The position numbers and the translations under genes are program-made. DNA of 13,451 nt from SIG440 sp045591035 (lineage in GTDB: Bacteria > Bacillota > Clostridia > Monoglobales > Monoglobaceae): NCBI GenBank assembly GCA_045591035.1, contig JAZNSG010000019.1, positions 1 through 13,451 on the forward strand, read 5' to 3'. A model generated the notes under the pieces. The model ran no database searches, had not been told where the DNA came from, and saw nothing but the letters and a program-made list of their open reading frames with translations. The number at the start of each line of letters is the position of its first letter. Within the stretch, counting starts at the first letter, position 1. Below are positions 1 through 6,158 of this stretch, piece by piece.

Positions 1-572
1 AAGAGGGTTATGAACTTGTTGAAGCCCTGAATGAAAAGGATATTGAAAAGATAGCTGACGAAAGTGGAGATTTGTTGCTCCAGGTGGTTTTTCATGCACA
101 GATTGGCAAAGAAAACGGCGAATATGATATTGACGACGTAACAGACGCGGTTTGCAAAAAGCTTATTCACCGTCATCCTCATGTTTTTGGGGATGTTGAG
201 CTGAAAGATAGCGAGGCGGTCTTAGAAAAATGGAATCAGATAAAGAGGGATGACCGAGGTCAGACTACAGTAGCTCAGGATATGGAGGGTGTTTCAAAGG
301 CTCTCCCTTCACTTATGCGTGCGGGGAAAATACAAGGGAAGGCTGAAAAAAGCGGGTATGTGTTTAACGGACCAATGGTTGTTGCTGAAAATTTAGCCAA
401 CATGATAGGAATTTTAGCAGATAATGAGGATATGGAGGTCGCTGAAAAATATATAGGGAAAATGTTTTTTGAATTGGTTGCGGTAGCAAAGGCCTCAAAG
501 GTGGATGCTGAAACTGCCCTGAATGGTTACATTGAAGCATTTATAAAAGAGTTTGCAAAATACGAAGAGTGA
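1..572 (+). CDS. mazG: Nucleoside triphosphate pyrophosphohydrolase MazG (3' part only)
   Basis: MazG hydrolyses (d)NTPs to NMP and pyrophosphate and clears non-canonical nucleotides in the cytoplasm. The gene runs off the left edge; the open frame begins at base 3 and ends with TGA at 570-572. The first visible residues are the end of the N-terminal MazG domain, with the acidic helix EGYELVEAL and the signature ADESGDLLLQVVFHA, followed by the HRHPHVFGD and EKWNQIK segments typical of the family. The C-terminal domain is recognisable (SLPSLMRAGKIQ, then GKMFFELVAVAKASKVD). However, the EELGD-type acidic signature expected there reads KYIGK, so this second domain looks catalytically degenerate. 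rqcP follows 16 bases later and is probably co-transcribed. The family call is secure; the degeneracy of domain 2 is read by eye. Confidence 0.92.
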   Translation, partial: EGYELVEALNEKDIEKIADESGDLLLQVVFHAQIGKENGEYDIDDVTDAVCKKLIHRHPHVFGDVELKDSEAVLEKWNQIKRDDRGQTTVAQDMEGVSKALPSLMRAGKIQGKAEKSGYVFNGPMVVAENLANMIGILADNEDMEVAEKYIGKMFFELVAVAKASKVDAETALNGYIEAFIKEFAKYEE

Positions 573-588
573 TTTTAGGAGAAGAAAA

Positions 589-834
589 ATGAGACTTGAT
601 AAATATTTAAAGGTGTCACGGCTTATAAAACGCCGGACTGTGGCGAATGAAGCGTGTGACGGGGGAAGAGTTTCGGTGAACGGGAAAGTGGTTAAAGCGT
701 CATATGATGTCAAGGTAGGCGATGAGATGGAAATCAGATTCGGAAGCCGCACTCTTGTGATTAAAGTGACAGAAGTTCGCGAACAAGTAGGGAAAAGTGA
801 GGCTCAGACCTTGTATGAGGTAATTTCACAATAA
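589..834 (+). CDS. rqcP: S4-domain RNA-binding protein RqcP (YabO/Hsp15-like)
   Basis: This is a small S4-domain protein of 81 residues. In Firmicutes RqcP acts with RqcH on obstructed 60S-like (50S) subunits, helping C-terminal alanine tailing of stalled nascent chains. The protein starts MRLDKYLKVSRLIKRRTVAN and carries the S4 signature: DKYLK, a basic helix RLIKRR, then GGRVSVNGKVVKASYDVKVGD. It covers the family's usual length of 80-90 residues. I chose ATG 589 because AGGAG at 577-581 lies 7 bases upstream; an in-frame TTG further upstream would overlap mazG and lacks a ribosome site. In many Firmicutes mazG, an HU gene and yabO cluster together; here HU is missing and a terminator follows. 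Function is by family knowledge. Confidence 0.93.
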   Translation: MRLDKYLKVSRLIKRRTVANEACDGGRVSVNGKVVKASYDVKVGDEMEIRFGSRTLVIKVTEVREQVGKSEAQTLYEVISQ

Positions 835-843
835 ATTTAAAAA

Positions 844-865
844 TTTGCAGGTTCAATCCTGCAAA
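844..865. repeat. Short perfect inverted repeat after rqcP
   Basis: TTTGCAGG (844-851) and CCTGCAAA (858-865) form an 8-bp stem with a 6-base loop. There is no T-run on the + strand, but the minus-strand reading ends in a T-rich stretch, so it would work better as a terminator for leftward transcription. It may simply help stabilise the rqcP mRNA 3' end, ahead of the stronger hairpin at 891. Confidence 0.5.
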
Positions 866-890
866 ATATATCTCAGGTGAACATTAATAA

Positions 891-936
891 AGGGTTGTTG
901 GAAGGACTTTATCTTTTGACAACCTTGTTTGTTTTT
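891..936 (+). terminator. Intrinsic terminator of the mazG-rqcP transcript
   Basis: Bases 891-904 pair with 913-926 in a 14-bp RNA stem containing a few G-U pairs. The core is GGTTGT (893-898) with ACAACC (919-924), and the loop is 8 bases. It is followed by TTGTTTGTTTTT (925-936), a good U-tract. It lies 56 bases past the rqcP stop and just before the next promoter, separating the two transcription units. Confidence 0.75.
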
Positions 937-971
937 CGACTAAAAATTGCACAAAAATATTGAAAAAATAC

Positions 972-1000
972 TTGACAAAACCACGCAAATTTATTAAAAT
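972..1000 (+). promoter_or_regulatory. SigA-type promoter for the rny leader
   Basis: A perfect -35 TTGACA (972-977) is separated by 17 bases from -10 TAAAAT (995-1000). Upstream DNA is A-rich (runs of A at 943-968), like an UP element. The predicted start is near 1007, leaving about 300 nt of untranslated leader before rny. Confidence 0.78.
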
Positions 1001-1008
1001 TAGAGTTG

Positions 1009-1256
1009 TATATGTATTCATGAAAAAATGCATTTTTATGAGTCATATAACCCGTTTAAAGTGTATTTCTTTTAAAAGCATTTTGCTTACGAAGTTAATT
1101 TTAAGACCAAAGCTTTGGGCTTTGGTATAACGAGGCGAGATATTCGTATTCCATTGCAGTTTGGATTGACGAGAAGCGAATATAAGCTTAAAACAGTCGG
1201 ACTTTTATGTTTAAAAGCTTTTCAGAGAATTTGCCTGATTTGGTTATTCCTGAAAA
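1009..1256 (+). promoter_or_regulatory. Structured, gene-free leader (candidate cis-regulatory or small RNA)
   Basis: No open frame is supported between rqcP and rny, but the transcript from the 972 promoter would fold densely. I can read six successive stems: 1009-1026 with 1033-1049 (17 pairs, one bulge); AAGCA/TGCTT at 1076-1088; ACCAAAGC/GCTTTGGT at 1106-1113 and 1119-1126 (perfect 8 bp); ATATTCG/CGAATAT at 1140-1146 and 1177-1183; AAGCTT-AAAC/GTTT-AAGCTT at 1184-1194 and 1209-1220; and 1219-1230 with 1246-1256 (11 pairs, one bulged A). I do not recognise a known riboswitch core. It could be an rny leader controlling expression or a separate small RNA. Pairings were done by eye, without an energy calculation. 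Confidence 0.5.
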
Positions 1257-1263
1257 ATGTTCT

Positions 1264-1272
1264 TGTTATAAT
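1264..1272 (+). promoter_or_regulatory. Extended -10 promoter element immediately upstream of rny
   Basis: TGTTATAAT is a perfect extended -10 (TGnTATAAT), with TATAAT at 1267-1272. No good -35 lies 17 bases upstream (TTATTC at 1244-1249). A start near 1279 would give a short leader of about 30-40 nt that skips the hairpin region. It is a plausible second promoter for rny. Confidence 0.45.
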
Positions 1273-1308
1273 TCTTATGATTTAATCGTCAAATAAATTA
1301 TTGAGGAG

Positions 1309-2892
1309 GTGTTAGAAATTATAGACGGATTACAGATTGCATTATTTGCAGGCATTATTATAGTTGCGTTGATTGCTTCTTTTATGGCGTTCAGATTTGG
1401 TTATTCATATCGTCGCAAGGTAGCAGAGCAAAAGATTGGTAATGCTGAAGAAGAAGCTAAAAGAATTATTGAAAATGCAAAATCAAAAGCAGTTAAAGAT
1501 GCAGAAAGCTCAAAAAAAGAAAAACTTCTCGAAGCAAAAGAAGAAATACATAGAGAACGAAACGAATTGGATAAAGAAATAAAGGAAAGACGAAACGAAC
1601 TCCAGAGACAGGAACGTCGTGTTCAGCAAAAAGAGGATACGATTGATAAAAAAACCCAGATTCTGGAGAAAAAAGAAGAACAGATTCAGAATAAACTTGC
1701 TGAGGTTGACGAACTGAGAGAGGAAGTTGAGAGAGTTAAAAAACTCCAGTTGTCACAGCTTGAAAAGCTCTCAGAACTCTCGGTTGCGGAGGCTAAGGAT
1801 TTGCTTCTTAAACAAGTAGAAATTGACGCGCGTCACGATGCGGCGATTCTTATGAAAAATATTGAGGACCAGGCAAGGGAAGAAGCTGAGGCTAAGGCGA
1901 AAAATATTATTACCGGTGCTATTCAGAGATGTGCTGCTGACCAGGTTGCAGAGACTACGGTTTCTGTTGTTCAGCTCCCCAATGACGAAATGAAGGGCAG
2001 AATTATAGGTCGAGAGGGAAGAAATATTCGCTCTATTGAAACATTGACAGGTGTTGATTTGATTATTGATGATACCCCTGAAGCTGTTATTTTGTCGGGA
2101 TTTGATCCCGTGAGACGTGAAATCGCCAGACTTTCACTTGAAAAACTCATTGTTGACGGAAGAATTCATCCCGGACGCATTGAAGAAACAGTTGAAAAAG
2201 CCAGAAAAGAAGTTGAGGCAATCATCAAGCAAGAGGGTGAACAGGCAACCTTTGATACTGGGGTTCACGGACTTCATCCTGAAATCATCAAGCTTTTGGG
2301 GCGACTCAAATATCGTACAAGCTACGGTCAGAATGTTCTTAAACATTCAATTGAGGTTTCACACCTTGCCGGATTGATGGCGGCTGAACTCGGGGTGGAT
2401 GTTGCTCTTGCAAAGAGAGCCGGTTTGCTTCATGATATAGGCAAGGCGATCGACCATGAAGTTGAGGGTTCACATGTTACCATTGGTGCAGATGTTGCCA
2501 AAAAGTACAAGGAAAACGAAAAAGTTATTCACGCAATCATGGCACACCACGGTGATGTTGAGCCTAATTCGATTGCGGCGTGTCTTGTTCAGGCGGCTGA
2601 CACTATTTCAGCAGCAAGAACAGGCGCAAGACGTGAAAATATTGAGTCTTATATTAAGAGACTTGAGGCACTTGAGGAAATTGCCAACTCATTTAATGGC
2701 GTTGACAAATCATTTGCAATTCAGGCAGGTCGTGAAGTTCGTATCATGGTTAAACCTGACAAGGTAAATGACGATGAGACAATCATTCTCGCAAGGGATA
2801 TAGTTAAGAAGATTGAAGAAACTATGGAATATCCCGGTCAGATAAAAGTTAACGTTATTCGTGAAATGAGAACAGTTGAATATGCGAAATAA
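1309..2892 (+). CDS. rny: Ribonuclease Y (RNase Y)
   Basis: RNase Y is the membrane-anchored endoribonuclease that starts mRNA decay in Firmicutes. The order of parts is classical: an N-terminal transmembrane helix (about residues 10-30), a long charged coiled coil (about 35-200), a KH domain with GXXG loop GREG at 234-237, and an HD domain with the catalytic pair H375-D376 in LLHDIGKAIDHE. The C-terminus ends VEYAK, as in Bacillus. Length is 527 residues against 520 in B. subtilis. The start is odd: GTG 1309 overlaps the perfect ribosome site AGGAGGTG (1304-1311), so it is too close to be used comfortably. The next well-spaced in-frame codon is ATT 1318; no ATG, GTG or TTG follows until TTG 1369 inside the membrane helix. 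Identity is certain; the start is not. Confidence 0.97.
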   Translation: MLEIIDGLQIALFAGIIIVALIASFMAFRFGYSYRRKVAEQKIGNAEEEAKRIIENAKSKAVKDAESSKKEKLLEAKEEIHRERNELDKEIKERRNELQRQERRVQQKEDTIDKKTQILEKKEEQIQNKLAEVDELREEVERVKKLQLSQLEKLSELSVAEAKDLLLKQVEIDARHDAAILMKNIEDQAREEAEAKAKNIITGAIQRCAADQVAETTVSVVQLPNDEMKGRIIGREGRNIRSIETLTGVDLIIDDTPEAVILSGFDPVRREIARLSLEKLIVDGRIHPGRIEETVEKARKEVEAIIKQEGEQATFDTGVHGLHPEIIKLLGRLKYRTSYGQNVLKHSIEVSHLAGLMAAELGVDVALAKRAGLLHDIGKAIDHEVEGSHVTIGADVAKKYKENEKVIHAIMAHHGDVEPNSIAACLVQAADTISAARTGARRENIESYIKRLEALEEIANSFNGVDKSFAIQAGREVRIMVKPDKVNDDETIILARDIVKKIEETMEYPGQIKVNVIREMRTVEYAK

Positions 2893-2937
2893 GGAGCCGT
2901 TGCTCCACGAAAAAGGCTGCTTAATTGCAGCCTTTTT
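2893..2937 (+). terminator. Tandem hairpins with intrinsic terminator after rny
   Basis: A small hairpin GGAGC-CGTT-GCTCC (2893-2906) begins directly after the rny stop. It is followed by a perfect 11-bp stem AAAAAGGCTGC (2910-2920) with GCAGCCTTTTT (2927-2937), loop TTAATT, whose 3' arm supplies the U-tract and whose 5' A-run makes it symmetrical. Confidence 0.85.
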
Positions 2938-2975
2938 CTGCAATTTAGACGCTTGAGGACAGAAGGAGAAAGAAT

Positions 2976-3788
2976 ATGAGAATTTTAACTGTGGGAGATA
3001 TTGTTGCGTCAGAAGGACGTGAGTTCATATATAATAATCTTGGAAGAATAAAAAGAATTTTTAAAATTGACTATTGCATAGCTAATGGTGAAAATTCAGC
3101 GAACACAAATGGAATAACAACAGAAATCGCAAGTAATCTGCTGTACTCGGGAGTAGATGTTGTTACCCTTGGAAATCATACTTTTGCTAATCGTGAATAC
3201 GCTCAGGTTCTTTCGGATATGCCCAGGGTTATACGCCCTGTTAATTTCCCTTCGGAAACTGAGGGCTTTGGATATTTTATTGATGACCTGGATACCATTC
3301 GCATAGCTGTTATAAATGCAATAGGCAGAGTGCATATGGACCCTGTGGATTGTCCTTTCAGGGCAACCGAGAGAGCTCTTAAAGAAATCGGAGACAGAGC
3401 AGACATAAAAATAATTGACTTCCATTCCGAAACTACCAGTGAAAAATTGGCATTCGGATACTATTTCGATGGCAAAGCGGATGTTGTATTCGGGACTCAT
3501 ACACACATTCAAACAGCCGATGAAAGGATTATGCCGGGTGGCACAGCTTATATAAGCGACCTGGGAATGACGGGCGTTCGGGATTCGGTTTTAGGGGTGA
3601 AAAAAGAGGTAATAATGAATATGTACTACACCGGAAAGAAAGCAAAGTTTGAAAAAGCTGAGGGTGAAGTATATTTTAACGGTGCAATTTTTGAGATTGA
3701 CGAAAAAACGGGGAAAAAATCTATTCCCGAGAGGCTGAGCTTTTCTGCTGCTCAATTAGCTGAAATTGAAAATTGTAAAGGAGCATAA
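2976..3788 (+). CDS. ymdB: YmdB-type metallophosphoesterase (TIGR00282 family)
   Basis: In Bacillus, YmdB is a 2',3'-cyclic-nucleotide phosphodiesterase with a dinuclear metal site that affects biofilm and motility gene expression; it normally sits directly after rny, as here. The protein has 270 residues, near the usual 264. All expected metal ligands are visible at the B. subtilis positions: D8 in GDIV, E39-N40 in NGEN, N67-H68 in GNHTF, H150 in DFHSE, and H175/H177 in GTHTH. ATG 2976 is preceded by AAGGAG. Only 38 bases separate it from the rny terminator and I see no clear promoter in that gap, so it may depend on read-through. The enzymatic call is by family; the physiological target in this organism is unknown. 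Confidence 0.93.
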   Translation: MRILTVGDIVASEGREFIYNNLGRIKRIFKIDYCIANGENSANTNGITTEIASNLLYSGVDVVTLGNHTFANREYAQVLSDMPRVIRPVNFPSETEGFGYFIDDLDTIRIAVINAIGRVHMDPVDCPFRATERALKEIGDRADIKIIDFHSETTSEKLAFGYYFDGKADVVFGTHTHIQTADERIMPGGTAYISDLGMTGVRDSVLGVKKEVIMNMYYTGKKAKFEKAEGEVYFNGAIFEIDEKTGKKSIPERLSFSAAQLAEIENCKGA

Positions 3789-3790
3789 AA

Positions 3791-4579
3791 GTGCTTGTTG
3801 AACAAATAGAGGACAGAGTTTATTTTAAAAGTGGACTGCTTGAGAATGTCCAAAGTATTTCTCATTGCTTTACTTCCAAATTGGGGGGAGTAAGTCAGGG
3901 CAAAATCGAGGGTCTTAATTTGGGATTCCGGGTTGGGGACGACATAGATGCTGTACGTGAAAACTATAATCTCGTTGCCACGGATTTTGGGTTTCCCATT
4001 GAAAATATTACCGGTGCCAAGCAAATTCATTCAGCGTCCGTTACGGTAATAACGAAAGACTTGGTTGGGTGCGGTATAAGCAGACTTGATGAGGTTTTTG
4101 AGACGGATTCATTGGTTACAAACCTCAAAAATGTTCCTTTGACGGTTTTTTATGCCGATTGCGTACCAATCTTGCTTGTTGATGAGGTGCATAGCGTAGT
4201 GGCGGCAGTACATTCGGGCTGGAGAGGAACGGTGGCGAAGATTGCAAAGCACACAATTGAAGTGATGATTAAAGAATTTGGATGTGAGCCAAAGAATATT
4301 AAAGCGGCTGTCGGACCGTCTATCGGCAAATGCTGTTTTGAGACAGGTGCTGAAGTTGCCCTTGAATTTGATGAAGATTTAGCTATTAGGCAAAAGGACG
4401 GAAAATTCAAAGTCGATTTATGGGAAGCAAACAGCAGAATATTGAGAAGTTGCGGTCTGCTTTCAGAAAACATTGAGATTCTTGGCATCTGTACAGTTTG
4501 TGAGAAGGATAGGCTTTATTCCTATAGGATGCACAAGGAACAAACGGGACGTATGGGTGCGTTCATAGAGATTAAATAA
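3791..4579 (+). CDS. pgeF: Peptidoglycan editing factor PgeF (YlmD/YfiH, laccase-fold)
   Basis: PgeF/YfiH proteins were long called polyphenol oxidases (laccase domain). In E. coli, PgeF removes wrongly incorporated amino acids from peptidoglycan precursors. The 262-residue protein carries the family's His-Cys-His site: H80 in KQIHSA, C124 in ADCVPIL, and H141 in HSGWRGT, with GPSIGKCCFE further on. The GTG 3791 start is supported by AAGGAG at 3778-3783, which lies inside the end of ymdB, with 7 bases of spacing. Only 2 bases separate it from the ymdB stop, so the two are translationally close and surely co-transcribed. Some family members also deaminate adenosine, so the exact substrate here is inference. 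Confidence 0.93.
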   Translation: MLVEQIEDRVYFKSGLLENVQSISHCFTSKLGGVSQGKIEGLNLGFRVGDDIDAVRENYNLVATDFGFPIENITGAKQIHSASVTVITKDLVGCGISRLDEVFETDSLVTNLKNVPLTVFYADCVPILLVDEVHSVVAAVHSGWRGTVAKIAKHTIEVMIKEFGCEPKNIKAAVGPSIGKCCFETGAEVALEFDEDLAIRQKDGKFKVDLWEANSRILRSCGLLSENIEILGICTVCEKDRLYSYRMHKEQTGRMGAFIEIK

Positions 4580-4596
4580 GATTTGAGGTGAAACTG

Positions 4597-6156
4597 ATGC
4601 TGAAAAGAATGCTGTCAATTTTACTTGTAATTGGAATATTTCTTTTGTGTGGTTGCTCCGGCAAAAGCGGAAGCTTTTGGGGAAAGGATGATGCCGCTCA
4701 GCAAAATGAAGCCGGTGTAATTACATTGTTTTCATACAAGCCCGATACACTTTGCCCAATTGCCAGTAACAATCAGGCAAATATCAGGATGCTTGACATT
4801 GTATATGAGGGATTGGTCTCTTTGGATGAGTCTTTGATTCCGAATCCTTGTCTGGCAACTGATTGGAGTGTTTCTCAGGATGGCCTCAGCTGGACGGTTA
4901 ATTTGAGAAAAGACGTAAAGTGGCATAGCGGTGAAGCCTTTGTGGCAAATGATGTAGTTTACACTGTAAACAGCATAAAGAACCTTGAAAGCTCTCCCTA
5001 TTTATATAATGTCTCAAGAATTTCAAATATAGCGGCAAAGGGGCAGAATCAGCTTGTTATAACTTTGGATTCACAAAATGTGAATTTTATGAATCTTATG
5101 TACTTCCCCATAATAAAAAGTGGCGGCGCACTAAATACAGAGAACTTTAAGGTGGATGGTACCGGACCCTACAAATATGAGGCTGAAGGTGAGGGTAGTA
5201 CACTTCATCTGACTGCAAACGATAACTGGTGGGGTGGGGGACCCATTTCGTCGACTATTAATGTAAAAATTATGCCAAACAGTGACACTGCTCTATATGG
5301 ATTCAGTTCATCCGGCGTGGATTTGGTACCTGCGGATAATCTGGACTGGGGGAAATTTGTTGACCCGGCGATTTCTTCCTATGTGTCTTTTCCTACACCT
5401 GTTTACAACTTTTTGGGCATAAATCATACAGACAGCTCTCTTAAACACAGTGAACTTCGAGAGGCAATATCTTTGGTGATTGACAGGGAAGCGCTTGTTC
5501 AGGAGGCTATGACCGGATACGCCACTGCGGCAAATACCCCCATACGCAAGGAATGGTATGCATATGGTAACCAAGCATATACCCATAAGGTTGACACAGA
5601 GAAAGCAAAAGCTGTTCTTGAAGATGCGGGGTGGGTTTTTGAAGCAGGAATGTACCGGAAATTTGATGGTGAAAACAGCAGCGTTGCTGCCTTTGAAATA
5701 TTGGTCAATGAAGGGAATTCTGTTCGTGAACAGATAGCTGATATGCTCAGTACAAAGCTCAGTGGTTTTGGGATAAAGGTCAATGTAACCAAACTGCCTT
5801 ATGAGGAGTATTTGTCAAGAATATCGGAAGGTGAATACGATGCCTTTGTTGGCAGTATGTCAATTTCTCCCGACTTGAATTTCTCCGGAATTTTTGGTGA
5901 AGGAAATATTTTTGGCTATGAAAATGAGGAAATGTTTTCTGTTATATCCGGGATTCAAGGCAAGAAAACCGAAGAGTCACTAAAAACAGCATATGCTGAG
6001 TTTATCAATTTGTTTGAACAGACGAACCCTGTTGTTGGGCTGTTTTTTGAAGATTCTGTTATGCTTCACACAAAGCTTCTCAATCCTGAAGAAATAAAGC
6101 CTTCGTACTTTGATGTTTATAAAGGTATCGAAAGCATGAAAAAGGGAGAGGCATAA
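4597..6156 (+). CDS. Family-5 solute-binding lipoprotein (oligopeptide/dipeptide type)
   Basis: This is an extracytoplasmic substrate-binding lipoprotein of the OppA/DppA family (SBP_bac_5), 519 residues. The N-terminus MLKRMLSILLVIG is a signal peptide ending in lipobox LCGC, so C20 should be lipidated and the protein anchored outside the membrane. Family hallmarks include YEGLVSLDE, LATDWSVSQDGLSWTVNLRKD and KWHSGEAFVANDVVYT, the usual first lobe pattern. I start at ATG 4597 because GAGGTG at 4585-4590 is its ribosome site; GTG 4588 lies inside that site. No ABC permease or ATPase gene is in the window, so it is an orphan binding protein, wedged between pgeF and dinB (2 bases before dinB). 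Peptide binding is the family default; nickel or other ligands are possible and cannot be told from sequence. Confidence 0.9.
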   Translation: MLKRMLSILLVIGIFLLCGCSGKSGSFWGKDDAAQQNEAGVITLFSYKPDTLCPIASNNQANIRMLDIVYEGLVSLDESLIPNPCLATDWSVSQDGLSWTVNLRKDVKWHSGEAFVANDVVYTVNSIKNLESSPYLYNVSRISNIAAKGQNQLVITLDSQNVNFMNLMYFPIIKSGGALNTENFKVDGTGPYKYEAEGEGSTLHLTANDNWWGGGPISSTINVKIMPNSDTALYGFSSSGVDLVPADNLDWGKFVDPAISSYVSFPTPVYNFLGINHTDSSLKHSELREAISLVIDREALVQEAMTGYATAANTPIRKEWYAYGNQAYTHKVDTEKAKAVLEDAGWVFEAGMYRKFDGENSSVAAFEILVNEGNSVREQIADMLSTKLSGFGIKVNVTKLPYEEYLSRISEGEYDAFVGSMSISPDLNFSGIFGEGNIFGYENEEMFSVISGIQGKKTEESLKTAYAEFINLFEQTNPVVGLFFEDSVMLHTKLLNPEEIKPSYFDVYKGIESMKKGEA

Positions 6157-6158
6157 AG

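Noticed and set aside
847..862. GCAGGTTCAATCCTGC looks like a tRNA T-arm.
   Set aside because: The loop is 6 bases rather than 7, no acceptor, D or anticodon arms surround it, and it is better explained as a plain inverted repeat.
1007..1300. The rny leader as a known riboswitch (SAM, c-di-GMP, c-di-AMP) or as 6S or SRP RNA.
   Set aside because: I could not find the conserved core bases of any of these; only stems are evident, so I leave it as unclassified.
4588..4596. GTG 4588 as start of the solute-binding lipoprotein.
   Set aside because: It lies within the ribosome site GAGGTG; ATG 4597 is correctly spaced and gives a normal signal peptide.
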